NCBI GenBank assembly: GCA_025350945.1
Contig: JANXWW010000122.1
Span: 1-37,592, forward strand
Direction of reading: 5' to 3'
Source: Burkholderiales bacterium
Lineage (GTDB): Bacteria; Pseudomonadota; Gammaproteobacteria; Burkholderiales; Usitatibacteraceae
Length of the DNA: 37,592 bases
The translations under genes and the position numbers were made by a program. This document shows, one piece after another, positions 15,548-24,804 of the stretch. A model generated the notes under the pieces. It searched no databases, was not told where the DNA came from, and worked only from the letters and a program-made list of their open reading frames with translations. Each line of letters opens with the position of its first letter. Position 1 is the first letter of the stretch.

Positions 15548-16564
15548 TTATCGAATGGCCTGTTGGTACGATATTAACAATTGTTCGAGCAAAAGTCTTG
15601 CGTTAAGCGGATGACTGATACTGCGCCGGGTTTGACGAAGTGCTGATTCGTAGCGAAAGAGCTTTGGCAATTCCACGCGTGCGGCAATTCTGGTTATCTC
15701 TTTCTGGTGATCGACATGGTGCCGTATTTGTCCGGCCAGCTTCGCAATCACGATATCCGCGACCCATGTTTGTAGCCAGGTGACGATATTGACCAAATCA
15801 CTTTTTTCAAAACTTTGCGCAGCAGCAACATAGTCTGCTTGCTCATCTGTTAGTACGCCCAAAAATGCCTGCCGCTCAGTTTGATAAGTGCGATCCGCAA
15901 ATTGAATCGCATCCAGCGGCGCACCACCGGCCATCGCCAGCGCGGTCGCAGGCTTCAAAACATTTTGCGCTTCAAGCCACTTCAAGGCTTCTTCAGCCGT
16001 TGGTGAGGCGAGCAGAATACGCTGGCAGCGGCTGCGAATGGTGGCGAGCAGACGCGTCATTTGATCCGTCACCAGCAGTATCACGGTGCGAGGTGGTGGC
16101 TCCTCCAGCGTTTTCAGCAACGCATTGGCGGCAGCCAGATTCATGGTTTCAGCCGGATAAATCACCAGCACGCGAAAGCCATCGCGATGGGTGGAAAGCG
16201 TCATGAAACTGCTCAGTTCACGCACCTGATCGATTTTTATTTCCTTGCTCTTTTTCTTTTCTTTGGTGCCGTCAGTCGCATCAGCCGACGCATCGGCGTC
16301 GCTATCATCATCAGATAAATTTTCCGGCACCAACTCACGAAAATCAGGATGATTGCCTTCGCGGTACCAACCGCAGGCATTGCAAGTGTCACAGGCAATA
16401 CCGTGCTCTGGCGATTCACACAAAAGTGATTGCGCCATAGCGCGTGCGAACTCTACTTTGCCAATGCCCTGTTTGCCGTGTATCAGCATCGCGTGCGGTA
16501 GACTGGCGCGGCGCGCGAGGAGCTCATCCAGCGGCGCACGATGCCAAGGCAGCAAATCAATCAC
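15548..16564 (-). CDS. holB: DNA polymerase III delta-prime subunit
   Basis: A 338-residue AAA+ clamp-loader subunit. It has a P-loop-like [10 protein letters not shown] (residues 30-39), a zinc module with C49, C58, C61 and C64 (CDTCNAC), and the [10 protein letters not shown] and ATIRSRCQR segments typical of delta-prime. It works in the clamp loader that puts the beta ring on DNA. Residues 82-108 are an Asp/Ser- then Lys-rich insert that lengthens the ATPase domain. The start is GTG at 16564, overlapping the tmk stop by four bases, and pilZ follows. This tmk-holB-pilZ order is conserved. Confidence 0.93.
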   Translation of the reverse strand: MIDLLPWHRAPLDELLARRASLPHAMLIHGKQGIGKVEFARAMAQSLLCESPEHGIACDTCNACGWYREGNHPDFRELVPENLSDDDSDADASADATDGTKEKKKSKEIKIDQVRELSSFMTLSTHRDGFRVLVIYPAETMNLAAANALLKTLEEPPPRTVILLVTDQMTRLLATIRSRCQRILLASPTAEEALKWLEAQNVLKPATALAMAGGAPLDAIQFADRTYQTERQAFLGVLTDEQADYVAAAQSFEKSDLVNIVTWLQTWVADIVIAKLAGQIRHHVDHQKEITRIAARVELPKLFRYESALRQTRRSISHPLNARLLLEQLLISYQQAIR

Positions 16565-17175
16565 GACACGAGTGCCACTAACAACTGACCTAGCTCTGCG
16601 CGAATTTCATCAAGCGTGCGCGCGGAGTCGATCACTTTAATGCGCGCAGGAAATTCCGCAGCACGCTTCAGATACGCGCTTTGCACACTGGAAAAAAATT
16701 CATTTTGTTCGCGCTCAAATTTATCCAATTCCAGCGTGCCGTTTTCCAATCTTTCACGTGCTACGGCCAGCGGCGCATCGAACAGAAATGTGATGTTGGG
16801 CTGCAAATGCCCATGCACCCATTCTTCCAGAATCGCGGCACGATTTTCAGACAAGCCACGGCCACCGCATTGATACGCATAAGTCGAATCAGTAAAGCGA
16901 TCAGAAATCACCCACTCGCCACGCTCAAGTGCGGGCTCAATCACCTTGGCAAGATGCTCACGACGCGACGCGAACACCAGCAGCGCCTCGGTTTCCGGAT
17001 GCATGGGCTCATTGAGCACAATACCGCGCAACGCTTCGCCCAGCGGCGTGCCGCCGGGTTCACGGGTAGTAATCACCTCAATATGTCGTGCGCGCAGTTG
17101 CTCGGCGATAAACACCAGATGCGACGATTTTCCTGCGCCATCGATACCTTCCAGCGTAATAAATTTACCGCGCAC
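16561..17175 (-). CDS. tmk: Thymidylate kinase
   Basis: A 204-residue dTMP kinase of usual length. It has the P-loop [11 protein letters not shown] (residues 9-19), [12 protein letters not shown] with the EPGGT motif, [13 protein letters not shown], and the [21 protein letters not shown] segment with the DR motif and the thymidine-binding region. The enzyme converts dTMP to dTDP for DNA synthesis in the cytoplasm. It begins with GTG at 17175, preceded by AAAGGCGAG. It overlaps holB by four bases and follows mltG by 15 bases, so it is part of one transcription unit. Confidence 0.96.
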   Translation of the reverse strand: MRGKFITLEGIDGAGKSSHLVFIAEQLRARHIEVITTREPGGTPLGEALRGIVLNEPMHPETEALLVFASRREHLAKVIEPALERGEWVISDRFTDSTYAYQCGGRGLSENRAAILEEWVHGHLQPNITFLFDAPLAVARERLENGTLELDKFEREQNEFFSSVQSAYLKRAAEFPARIKVIDSARTLDEIRAELGQLLVALVS

Positions 17176-17190
17176 TCGACTCGCCTTTCA

Positions 17191-18204
17191 TCAACGACCC
17201 AATTGATATTTCGCAACCGCACGATTATGTTCATCAAGCGAGGCGGAAAAGTAATGTGTGCCATCGCCCTTGCCGACAAAATAAAGTTTTTCTGAGGCTG
17301 CGGGTTTCACTGCCGCAAGTAGCGAGCCCCAGCCCGGCATGGCAATCGGTGTTGGCGGCAGACCATCGCGGGTATAGGTGTTGTAAGGCGTATCAGTGGT
17401 CAAATCGCGTTTGCGAATATTACCGTCATAGTTTTCGCCCATGCCATAGATCACAGTGGGGTCAGTTTGCAAGCGCATAGGAATGCGCAGGCGATTGATA
17501 AAGACGGATCCAATCAAAGGACGCTCCTCTGCTTTGCCGGTTTCTTTTTCAATGATGGATGCCATCGTCAACACTTCATAAGGCGTTTTATAGGGCAAAT
17601 TTTTATCCCGCATTTCCCACGCCTCGGCCAATTTTTTCTTCATGGCCGCGTAACTGGATTTGAGCAACTCAACATCGGTCGTGCCGATGGCAAACCGGTA
17701 TGTGTCGGGGAAAAACAAGCCTTCCGGGTGCGTTTCAGTGGCGCCAATACGTTTCAATGCTTCGGCGTTAGATAAACCTTTGAGCGTTTCTTTAACGCCA
17801 CCGGTTTTTTCCAGACGAGCGCGCATGTCAGCAAATGTGGAACCTTCAACAAAGGTGACCGAAACGGCAATAACGTCGCCATCATTGAGCTTCTGCAAAA
17901 GCTCAAGCGGCGTGATCGCGGATTCAAGCCGATAGCTGCCTGCCTGAATACCGGTGGCCTGATTGGTGATGCGGCCCAGCAGCCATAGTGATTGCGATTC
18001 GGGCAAAAGTTTTTGCTCGGCAAGCTGCTTCGAAAGTGTTTTCAGCGAAGCGCCCGGCTTAACGATAAATTCAAAGGGCGTAGCACTACCCGCCGCATTC
18101 ATGGGCAAAGGCAGACTGTTGTGTGCGAAGTAGTAAGCCCAACCTGCTGCACCGGCAACCGCTGCCACCATGGCAAGTAGCGAGAGAATAAAAAAACGCT
18201 TCAT
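17191..18204 (-). CDS. mltG: Endolytic transglycosylase MltG (YceG-like)
   Basis: A 337-residue inner-membrane protein. From the ATG at 18204 it begins MKRFFILSLLAMVAAVAGAAGWAYYFA, a membrane anchor, followed by a LysM-like region (about 45-120) and the YceG catalytic domain with LTMASIIEKETGKAEERPLIGSVFINRL. The glutamate in ASIIEKET (E219 with this start) matches the catalytic residue of the family. MltG cuts new glycan strands and so sets their length. A TTG at 18219 would add five residues; neither start has a clear ribosome site. It lies between fabF and tmk. pabC, which sits between fabF and mltG in E. coli, is missing here. Confidence 0.92.
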   Translation of the reverse strand: MKRFFILSLLAMVAAVAGAAGWAYYFAHNSLPLPMNAAGSATPFEFIVKPGASLKTLSKQLAEQKLLPESQSLWLLGRITNQATGIQAGSYRLESAITPLELLQKLNDGDVIAVSVTFVEGSTFADMRARLEKTGGVKETLKGLSNAEALKRIGATETHPEGLFFPDTYRFAIGTTDVELLKSSYAAMKKKLAEAWEMRDKNLPYKTPYEVLTMASIIEKETGKAEERPLIGSVFINRLRIPMRLQTDPTVIYGMGENYDGNIRKRDLTTDTPYNTYTRDGLPPTPIAMPGWGSLLAAVKPAASEKLYFVGKGDGTHYFSASLDEHNRAVAKYQLGR

Positions 18205-18269
18205 TGACGAGCGGAACAAGCGGAGGCGACCGGGACAAGCGAATGATCTTGCGCCACCGGTGCGATAGC

Positions 18270-19505
18270 CTATGAAAAACGCTTAAAAACCAGCGTGCCG
18301 TTAGTCCCGCCGAAGCCAAATGAATTGGACAGCGCGACATCAATCTTCATATCCCGCGCGGTGTTCGCACAGTAATCCAGATCGCATTTGGGGTCCTGAT
18401 TGAAGATATTAATCGTCGGCGGTGAGATTTGGTTCTTGATGGCCAGCGCGGTGAAAACGGCTTCGATACCACCTGCGGCACCGAGCAAATGGCCGGTCAT
18501 CGATTTGGTCGAATTCACCACCAGTGAACGCGCATGATCGCCAAATGCTGCTTTCATGGCGGCCGTTTCGTTCAAGTCCCCCAGCGGCGTCGAGGTGCCG
18601 TGCGCATTCACATACTGCACATCGGTTGCATTAACTTTGGCGTTTTTTAGCGCGGCCAGCATGCCGCGCCGCGGTCCATCCATATCCGGTGCGGTGATGT
18701 GACTCGCGTCAGCGCTCATACCCATGCCCGCCAGCTCGGCGTAAATGCGCGCGCCGCGTGCCTGAGCATGCTCCAGCGATTCCAACACCAAAATACCGGC
18801 ACCCTCACCCAGCACAAAACCATCGCGATCACGATCAAACGGACGGCTCGCGGTTTCGGGCGAATCGTTGCGCTCGGATAGCGCTTTGCACGCGCAAAAT
18901 CCACCAATACCCGCCATGCTGACGGTCGCTTCGGCACCGCCCGCAATCATGACATCCGCATCACCGTATTCAATAAACCGCGCGGCATCACCAATGCAAT
19001 GCGCGGCCGTGGTGCAAGCCGATACCATTGATACGTTCGGCCCTTTAAGACCATAAATAATCGAGATCATCCCAGCGACCATATTCACAATCGAGCCGGG
19101 CACAAAAAACGGGGATATACGCCGCGGGCCCTTTGCCACGATCTCGCGAACGGTATCCTCAATCATCGGCAGACCACCGATACCCGAGCCAACATTGACG
19201 CCGATGCGCTCCGCATTCTCTTCGTTGACGACAAGGCCTGCGTCATCAATCGCCATTTTGGTTGCGGCGATGCCATAGTGAATGAACGAGTCCATGCGTC
19301 GCACTTCTTTGGCGGACATCCAATCGGCAGGGTTAAAGCCTTTTATCTCACCGGCAAATCTTGAGGGCAATAAGGATGCATCAAATTTGGTAATAGGGCC
19401 AATACCACTGCGACCATTGATGATGTTGTCCCATGCCATGTCAAGGCCATTGCCAACGGGAGACAAAATACCGAGGCCCGTGATTACAACGCGTCGTTTA
19501 CTCAT
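18270..19505 (-). CDS. fabF: 3-oxoacyl-ACP synthase II (FabF)
   Basis: A 411-residue ketosynthase of the KAS II type, close to the family length. The start is MSKRRVVITGLGILSPVGNG. The catalytic cysteine is C164 in MVSACTTAAHCIGDA, and the two active-site histidines are H302 in VNAHGTSTPLGD and H339 in KSMTGHLLGAAGG with K334. FabF condenses malonyl-ACP with growing acyl-ACP and controls the chain profile at low temperature. The sequence around the cysteine reads SACTT rather than the commoner TACAT, a mild variation. An intrinsic terminator precedes the gene, so it probably receives only part of the acpP transcription. Confidence 0.96.
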   Translation of the reverse strand: MSKRRVVITGLGILSPVGNGLDMAWDNIINGRSGIGPITKFDASLLPSRFAGEIKGFNPADWMSAKEVRRMDSFIHYGIAATKMAIDDAGLVVNEENAERIGVNVGSGIGGLPMIEDTVREIVAKGPRRISPFFVPGSIVNMVAGMISIIYGLKGPNVSMVSACTTAAHCIGDAARFIEYGDADVMIAGGAEATVSMAGIGGFCACKALSERNDSPETASRPFDRDRDGFVLGEGAGILVLESLEHAQARGARIYAELAGMGMSADASHITAPDMDGPRRGMLAALKNAKVNATDVQYVNAHGTSTPLGDLNETAAMKAAFGDHARSLVVNSTKSMTGHLLGAAGGIEAVFTALAIKNQISPPTINIFNQDPKCDLDYCANTARDMKIDVALSNSFGFGGTNGTLVFKRFS

Positions 19506-19550
19506 GACTTATCAATTGGGAAACGTACGGGAAAAAGCAAGAGTTGAAAG

Positions 19551-19585
19551 AAAATGGGGACGCCAGATTGTCGCTTGCGTCCCCA
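19551..19585 (-). terminator. Intrinsic terminator/attenuator between acpP and fabF
   Basis: On the minus strand TGGGGACGC (19585-19577) and GCGTCCCCA (19563-19555) form a perfect 9-bp GC-rich stem around a 13-base loop, followed by TTTTCTTTC. It begins about 12 bases after the acpP stop. A 14-bp palindrome AATTCCCGGGAATT (19585-19598) overlaps the acpP stop itself and could pair in competition. Such a terminator fits the known need for far more ACP than FabF. Confidence 0.8.
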
Positions 19586-19596
19586 ATTCCCGGGAA

Positions 19597-19833
19597 TTAC
19601 TTTTTGTTTGAATTGATGTAGTCAATGGCTTGCTGAACGTTGGTGATTTTTTCAGCCGCTTCATCAGGGATTTCTGTTTCAAACTCTTCTTCGAGCGCCA
19701 TCACCAGCTCAACGTTGTCAAGCGAATCCGCACCCAGATCTTCAACAAACGAAGATTCATTTTTGATGTCTGCTTCAGCAACACCCAATTGCTCGGCTAC
19801 AATTTTTCTAACGCGTGCTTCGATGCTATCCAT
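19597..19833 (-). CDS. acpP: Acyl carrier protein
   Basis: A 78-residue, strongly acidic protein identical in plan to bacterial [21 protein letters not shown], then [23 protein letters not shown] with the phosphopantetheine serine at S37 in the DSL motif. It carries acyl chains through the fab cycle as thioesters. The start ATG at 19833 has GGAGGTGG upstream, the strongest ribosome site seen in this cluster, as expected for an abundant protein. A longer reading from an upstream TTG or ATG would add residues the family does not have. It lies between fabG and fabF, with a terminator immediately downstream. Confidence 0.97.
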   Translation of the reverse strand: MDSIEARVRKIVAEQLGVAEADIKNESSFVEDLGADSLDNVELVMALEEEFETEIPDEAAEKITNVQQAIDYINSNKK

Positions 19834-19871
19834 TAATGCCACCTCCAAATTTAATAACAAATCATTTTACC

Positions 19872-19903
19872 AAATTGCCCGCAAACAAATATTTGCCGCA
19901 TAA
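19872..19903 (-). promoter_or_regulatory. Possible acpP promoter
   Basis: The 106-base fabG-acpP gap is AT-rich. On the minus strand TAAAAT lies about 40 bases above the acpP start, with TTTGTT about 15 bases further upstream. Neither hexamer is strong and the spacer is short. A private acpP promoter in this gap is known from E. coli, which is the main reason for listing it. Confidence 0.3.
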
Positions 19904-19939
19904 AAATATAAATACTGACATTTGAAACATCATGAAACT

Positions 19940-20686
19940 CTAATCCATCAACATGCCACCATTGACATGAATCGTGTTGCCGGTAATGTAGGAGGCATGA
20001 GGCGATGCAAGATAACACACTGCGTGGGCAATATCATCAACTTGTCCTAGCCGACCCAACGGTACACTTTCCACCAGCTTGGATACTTGTTCTGCTGGCA
20101 GTGATTTGGTCATGTCGGTTTCGATAAATCCTGGTGCCACACAATTCACAGTAATGCCGCGGCTGCCGATTTCGCGCGCGAGCGCCTTGGTGAATCCGAC
20201 CATACCTGCTTTGGCCGCGACGTAATTAGTCTGGCCCGGGTTGCCCATAAAGCCGACCACGGACGCGATATTTATAATGCGACCAGCACGTGCCTTCATC
20301 ATCGATTTAACGACCGCACGACTCAAACGAAAAACCGACGTGAGATTGGTGTCGATCACAGCATGCCAATCGTCGTCCTTCATGCGCATCAACAGCGTAT
20401 CGCGCGTAATGCCCGCGTTGTTGACCAATATCGAGATGCCACCAAATTCAGTTTCGATGGCTTTAATAGTGCTGTCAATCGCTGCGGCATCTTGCACATT
20501 CAACACCATGCCTTTGCCTTTGAAACCCGCATCTGCAATTGCACTGCGAATGGTTTCAGCACCCGCGTCAGAGGTGGCGGTGCCGATGACGGTTGCACCT
20601 TGTTTCCCCAGCACATTTAAAATCGCCGCGCCAATGCCACGAGTGGCACCGGTCACCAGCGCAATTTGTCCGTCAAGCAATGGCAT
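19940..20686 (-). CDS. fabG: 3-oxoacyl-ACP reductase FabG
   Basis: A 248-residue short-chain dehydrogenase. The NADPH-binding loop is TGATRGIG (12-19), followed by NNAG (89-92) and the catalytic tetrad N114, S142, Y155 and K159 (YVAAK). The C-terminal TGNTIHVNGGMLMD is typical of FabG. It reduces 3-oxoacyl-ACP to 3-hydroxyacyl-ACP in each cycle of elongation. The ATG at 20686 has AAGGGGGAA upstream. The gene stands between fabD (47 bases) and acpP (106 bases). Confidence 0.97.
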   Translation of the reverse strand: MPLLDGQIALVTGATRGIGAAILNVLGKQGATVIGTATSDAGAETIRSAIADAGFKGKGMVLNVQDAAAIDSTIKAIETEFGGISILVNNAGITRDTLLMRMKDDDWHAVIDTNLTSVFRLSRAVVKSMMKARAGRIINIASVVGFMGNPGQTNYVAAKAGMVGFTKALAREIGSRGITVNCVAPGFIETDMTKSLPAEQVSKLVESVPLGRLGQVDDIAHAVCYLASPHASYITGNTIHVNGGMLMD

Positions 20687-20733
20687 AACATTCCCCCTTG
20701 TTCACGCTATCCTTCGAGACATGCAGAATTTTC

Positions 20734-21672
20734 TTACGTCGCACGGAGTGCCTCGATTGCAGCCTTGAGCGACGCGACATCAAAAACTGCGTGGCAGCTT
20801 AGCCTAGGCTCAATGCGACGATTCAATCCCGTCAATATTTTTCCCGGAACACATTCGATTACAACAGTCGCGCCTTGTTTCGCCACGGACTGAATGGTTT
20901 CAACCCAGCGAACCGGGCGATAAAGCTGCTCAACTAACGCGTTTTTGATAGCGGCGGAATCAGTGAATGCAGTCACGTCGGCATTCTGAATCACGGGCTT
21001 CGTTGGTGAAACAATATTGACATTTTTCAAAAATTCAGCCAACTTTACTGCTGCCGGTTTCATCAGTGCGCAATGCGAAGGCACGCTCATCGGCAGCAAT
21101 AATGCACGTTTGGCTCCACGCTCTTTCGCTAACGCCATGCCACGCTCAACGGCGGTTTTATGTCCCGCAATCACGATCTGCCCCGGCGAATTCAAATTCA
21201 CCGCTTCCAACACTTCCCCCGCAGCAACTTCAACACAAATCGCGTTGATCGCATCCACTTCCAACCCCAGAATGGCTGCAATGCCGCCTGTGCCTTCGGG
21301 CACGGCATCCTGCATCGATTGCGCACGAAAACGCACCAGCGGCACGGCGTCAGCAAATGACAGTGCGCCCGCGGCCACTAATGCTGTGTACTCGCCCAAG
21401 CTATGGCCCGCGTATACATCGGCCTCCACGCCACCTGCTTCACGCCATGCGCGAAATGTGGCAACGCCTGCAACGAGCATGATGGGCTGCGTGTTTACCG
21501 TCTGCGCAAGCAATTCGGCTGGGCCATCAACCACCATTTTCCATAGATCCATTTCGAGTATGTGTGACGCCTCCTCGAATGTGGCCTTAACGATGGGCAT
21601 GGTGTCAAAGCCCGCCATCATGCCGATGGATTGCGACCCTTGCCCAGCAAACGTGAGTGCAAATTTTTTCAT
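20734..21672 (-). CDS. fabD: Malonyl-CoA:ACP transacylase FabD
   Basis: A 312-residue acyltransferase with the start FALTFAGQGSQSIGMM (oxyanion QGSQ at 11-14), the nucleophile motif GHSLGEY (S91), the malonate-binding arginine in VRFRAQSMQ (R116), and the catalytic histidine in MSVPSHCALM (H200). It moves malonyl groups from CoA to ACP, supplying the extender unit for FabH and FabF. It follows fabH after 22 bases and precedes fabG. No clear ribosome site lies upstream, so coupling to fabH translation is likely. Confidence 0.96.
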   Translation of the reverse strand: MKKFALTFAGQGSQSIGMMAGFDTMPIVKATFEEASHILEMDLWKMVVDGPAELLAQTVNTQPIMLVAGVATFRAWREAGGVEADVYAGHSLGEYTALVAAGALSFADAVPLVRFRAQSMQDAVPEGTGGIAAILGLEVDAINAICVEVAAGEVLEAVNLNSPGQIVIAGHKTAVERGMALAKERGAKRALLLPMSVPSHCALMKPAAVKLAEFLKNVNIVSPTKPVIQNADVTAFTDSAAIKNALVEQLYRPVRWVETIQSVAKQGATVVIECVPGKILTGLNRRIEPRLSCHAVFDVASLKAAIEALRAT

Positions 21673-21694
21673 GTTGTATTGGTATTTATGCGCA

Positions 21695-22657
21695 CTACCA
21701 GGTCAGCAGCGCGGCACCCCAGGCAAAACCACCGCCAAGGGCTGCGAGCAATACCGTGTCACCACTTTTGATCTTGCCTTCGTGCACTGAGGTATCCAGC
21801 GCCAACGGCACGGAAGCCGCCGAGGTATTGCCATGTCGATCAACGGTCACCACCACTTTTTCATCCGGCAGCGCGAGTTTTTTGGCGGCGTGCATGATGA
21901 TTCGTCGATTGGCTTGATGACACACAAACCAATCGATCTCTCTTGGCTTCATGTTGTTTGCATTGAGTGCTTCCCACGCCACATCCTCAAACGCTTTCAC
22001 CGCAAATTTGTAAACGCCCGCACCATCCATTTTCAAAAACGGATCGCCCCGCACTTTGCCGTTTTCTACAGTGCCGGGCGTGCACAACATCCCGCGATAG
22101 CTGCCGTCGGCGTGAAGATGCGTGGAGAGAATGCCAGGGGTTTCTGACGCCTTCAGAACTACCGCCCCCGCACCATCACCAAACAAAACACAGGTGCCGC
22201 GATCCGTAAAATCCATAATGCGCGAAAAAACTTCGGCACCGACCACCAGCGCGCATTTTGACGCGCCTGTTTTAATAAACTTTTCGGCCGTCGCCAGCGC
22301 GTAAACGAATCCTGCACATACTGCTTGCACATCAAAGGCGATTGATTGTTTGACGCCGAGTTTGTCTTGCAGAATGCACGCCGTCGCCGGGAACACCATG
22401 TCTGGCGTAGAGGTTGCGACAATGATGAGATCAATTTCAGATGCTGTTACATGTGCGGCAACCATCGCGTGCTGCGATGCGATTAACGCCAGATCGCTTG
22501 CGCTCTCATGATCAGCCGCGTAATGGCGTTCGCGAATGCCGGTGCGCGAAACTATCCATTCATCATTTGTTTCGACGATCTTGGCAAGATCATCATTGGT
22601 CACGACTTTTTCAGGTAAGTAACTGCCCGTGCCAACGATGCGCGCAAATACCGTCAT
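21695..22657 (-). CDS. fabH: 3-oxoacyl-ACP synthase III (FabH)
   Basis: A 320-residue KAS III of standard length. The catalytic triad is C114 in [13 protein letters not shown]247 in [11 protein letters not shown] and N277 in RHGNTSAAS. The N-terminus [21 protein letters not shown] and the C-terminal [20 protein letters not shown] are also typical. FabH starts fatty-acid synthesis by joining acetyl-CoA to malonyl-ACP. The ATG at 22657 overlaps the plsX stop by four bases and has GAGGAAG upstream. An operon with plsX and fabD is clear. Confidence 0.96.
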   Translation of the reverse strand: MTVFARIVGTGSYLPEKVVTNDDLAKIVETNDEWIVSRTGIRERHYAADHESASDLALIASQHAMVAAHVTASEIDLIIVATSTPDMVFPATACILQDKLGVKQSIAFDVQAVCAGFVYALATAEKFIKTGASKCALVVGAEVFSRIMDFTDRGTCVLFGDGAGAVVLKASETPGILSTHLHADGSYRGMLCTPGTVENGKVRGDPFLKMDGAGVYKFAVKAFEDVAWEALNANNMKPREIDWFVCHQANRRIIMHAAKKLALPDEKVVVTVDRHGNTSAASVPLALDTSVHEGKIKSGDTVLLAALGGGFAWGAALLTW

Positions 22658-23733
22658 GCCACTTCCTCAACTCTCGCTGCTGATTTTGCATCCTGCGGGG
22701 ACAATAGTCCTTGCGCATGAAGAAGTTCAACTTCTTTCGTGATGAGCGCCAGCAAATCATGCTCAACCTCTGACGCCGCGCGCGCCAGCGCTTTGGAGAA
22801 CGAGTAGGCGTCAGCGGAGCCATGACTTTTCACCACCACGCCGCGTAAGCCCAACAGCGCGGCACCGTTGTAACGGCGATGATCTACGCGCTTGCGAAAT
22901 CCATTAATTACTGCATATGAGGCGAGTGCGGCCATCTTGCGAAAAATATTTTTGGAGTATTCCTCCTTCAGGAAATCACCCATCATCTTGGCGATGCCTT
23001 CAGAGGTTTTCAGCATGACGTTGCCGACAAAACCATCGCACACCACGACATCTGTTGTACCTTTAAAAATATCGGTGCCTTCAACGTTACCGTAAAAATT
23101 GAGGTGACTTGCCTTCAGCAATTCGCCTGCCGCTTTTACTTTTTCGTTCCCTTTAATATCTTCCGAGCCAATATTGAGCAAACCCACAGAAGGATTAGGG
23201 TTGTTATCAACGGCCGTGGCAAGCATCGCGCCCATGATGGCAAATTGCAGGAGGTGCTCTGGCGTGCATTCCGCATTTGCGCCGAGATCCAGCGCGTACG
23301 CCACCCCTTTGCGAGTCGGCAGTGCCGCGCATATGGCGGGACGATCAATGCCCGGTAGCGTCTTCAGCACAAATTTCGCCGTACCCATCAAAGCACCGGT
23401 ATTGCCCGCGGATACACATGCGTCAGCTTCGCCCGACTTCACGAGATCGATAGCAACACGCATAGAAGAATGTTTTTTGTTGCGGATGGCGGAGCGAATG
23501 TCCTCATCCATGCCCACCACATCAGGCGCTTCAATCACTTTCAGGCGAGCGTTTGCCAATAGCAACTTGGCATCAGCACCCAATTTCGCGAGTTGCGCTT
23601 CAATCGCGCTGGTTTGGCCAACAAGTAGTGCTCGGCAGCTTGTCGCCTCGCCGAGGAACTGCACCGCAGCCGGAATGGTCACCGATGGGCCGTGATCGCC
23701 ACCCATCGCGTCAATCGCGATATTAATCTGCAT
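22654..23733 (-). CDS. plsX: Phosphate acyltransferase PlsX
   Basis: A 359-residue protein with the PlsX N-terminus [56 protein letters not shown], and [14 protein letters not shown]. PlsX makes acyl-phosphate from acyl-ACP, which PlsY then uses to begin phospholipid synthesis. It links the fab genes to membrane lipid formation. The C-terminal 20 residues after the conserved domain are Ala/Glu-rich and variable. It overlaps fabH by four bases and follows rpmF after a 151-base gap in which I see no clear terminator. Confidence 0.96.
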   Translation of the reverse strand: MQINIAIDAMGGDHGPSVTIPAAVQFLGEATSCRALLVGQTSAIEAQLAKLGADAKLLLANARLKVIEAPDVVGMDEDIRSAIRNKKHSSMRVAIDLVKSGEADACVSAGNTGALMGTAKFVLKTLPGIDRPAICAALPTRKGVAYALDLGANAECTPEHLLQFAIMGAMLATAVDNNPNPSVGLLNIGSEDIKGNEKVKAAGELLKASHLNFYGNVEGTDIFKGTTDVVVCDGFVGNVMLKTSEGIAKMMGDFLKEEYSKNIFRKMAALASYAVINGFRKRVDHRRYNGAALLGLRGVVVKSHGSADAYSFSKALARAASEVEHDLLALITKEVELLHAQGLLSPQDAKSAARVEEVA

Positions 23734-23884
23734 TTTGTGAGAGCCGCTTCTGAGGCAAACATGACAAGGCAGCTACTTGATAAATCAACAACTCCAAGGG
23801 CTTGCTCGTGCTTTTGAGCGCTAGCCCTTCCGCTGTCACCGATTTTATTGCGCTCCTAACGACGGTAAGCGGAGCCCGCAAAAT

Positions 23885-24067
23885 TTATTCGTCGGCTTTG
23901 GTTTTGATAACTTTCTTGCCGCGATAGTAGCCGGTAGGCGAGACATGGTGACGCAAGTGCGCCTCACCCGTGGTTGGCTCTACGGCAAGCGCCGGGCCCA
24001 CCAGAAAATCGTGCGAGCGATGCATGCCACGCTTGGAAGGGGATTTTTTGTTTTGCTGGACTGCCAT
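23885..24067 (-). CDS. rpmF: 50S ribosomal protein L32
   Basis: A 60-residue basic protein starting [20 protein letters not shown] and containing [20 protein letters not shown], matching bacterial L32. It has no zinc-binding cysteines, as is normal in proteobacterial versions such as that of E. coli. The ATG at 24067 has AGGAGAAAC upstream. The yceD-rpmF-plsX order is widely conserved and is thought to tie lipid synthesis to ribosome production. The yceD stop lies 52 bases upstream. Confidence 0.97.
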   Translation of the reverse strand: MAVQQNKKSPSKRGMHRSHDFLVGPALAVEPTTGEAHLRHHVSPTGYYRGKKVIKTKADE

Positions 24068-24119
24068 GATGTTTCTCCTGAATACTCAAACTATAAATTT
24101 AAAATGTACAACGTATTTT

Positions 24120-24716
24120 CTATTTCAATTTCAATTTAGTTCCAGCCGCGCCGTTTTTCAGCACAGCCAACTTCGAAAATGGTGAAACTTTTTTTTCTTC
24201 AGTAGATGGCGCATTGACCACATCAACCACATCAACCACATCAACACCAGCAGCTGACTTGGCTTTTCCGCCTACCGCTTTCTTTGCCTTGCCTTGCTTT
24301 TCTACTGCAATCGCCCAAAGCGGCAAATCAAGCAAGATTTCTTCTTCGATCAGATCCTGAAGCTCAATCTCTTGACCCAGTGCCACGTAATCTTCATCCG
24401 GTAACTCGTCCTCTAGGGGCGGTAACTCAGAGACTTCATCGACTAACACCAGACTGCTTTTAATCGATAGCTCATAACGTTGCGGTTCTAGCGACTGTGG
24501 ATCGGCTACCAAAAACCAACCAAAGATTATACACTTAAGACGCCTGATTCGTCTACCCGAAGCATCTGCCGCCTCTGTTCCCATCACGGTGTAGCGAATT
24601 TCACCTTCGCTGCCCGCCAGAAAAGGTTTGAGTCTTGGCAACCGCATCGGCTCAAAATCGCCCGACAGGGTTTGCTGTTGCCGGGTAAATCGTTCTAGAT
24701 TGAGTTTGGAAGTCAT
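24120..24716 (-). CDS. yceD: YceD family protein (DUF177), putative 23S rRNA accumulation protein
   Basis: A 198-residue protein identified by its place before rpmF and by the family pattern: an N-terminal beta domain (GEIRYTVMGTEAADASGRR, LKCIIFGWFLVADPQS), an acidic middle (DELPDEDYVALGQEIELQDLIEEEILLDLPLW) and the terminal SPFSKLAVLKNG. The family affects 23S rRNA levels in E. coli. Two oddities are visible. The CxRC cysteine pair usual after the first beta region is reduced to one cysteine. A 9-base tandem repeat encodes VDV-VDV-VDV in a linker. The ATG at 24716 lacks a good ribosome site; a TTG at 24731 is the alternative. Confidence 0.78.
   Translation of the reverse strand: MTSKLNLERFTRQQQTLSGDFEPMRLPRLKPFLAGSEGEIRYTVMGTEAADASGRRIRRLKCIIFGWFLVADPQSLEPQRYELSIKSSLVLVDEVSELPPLEDELPDEDYVALGQEIELQDLIEEEILLDLPLWAIAVEKQGKAKKAVGGKAKSAAGVDVVDVVDVVNAPSTEEKKVSPFSKLAVLKNGAAGTKLKLK
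24217..24243 (-). repeat. 9-bp in-frame tandem repeat in yceD
   Basis: Three perfect plus-strand copies of ACCACATCA, with a partial fourth, encode a Val-Asp-Val repeat in the linker between the acidic region and the conserved C-terminus of the YceD protein. Copy-number change would keep the frame. Confidence 0.85.
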
Positions 24717-24767
24717 GCCGATTTGGCACAAGAAAACAATGCCGTATAAATCAATTGAATAGCCTCA

Positions 24768-24773
24768 TATAAT
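24768..24773 (+). promoter_or_regulatory. TATAAT -10-like box upstream of maf/yceF
   Basis: A perfect TATAAT sits 32 bases above the TTG start of the Maf-family gene in the 88-base divergent gap with yceD. No good -35 hexamer lies at 16-18 bases, so this is a partial promoter at best. Confidence 0.3.
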
Positions 24774-24804
24774 AGCGTTTAACCCGTAAAAAGTCAAAAA
24801 GCCA

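Noticed and set aside
21017-21790. A 257-codon open frame antisense to fabD and fabH
   Set aside because: Both sense genes have full catalytic motifs; the antisense product is low-complexity Ala/Ser/Pro without family features.
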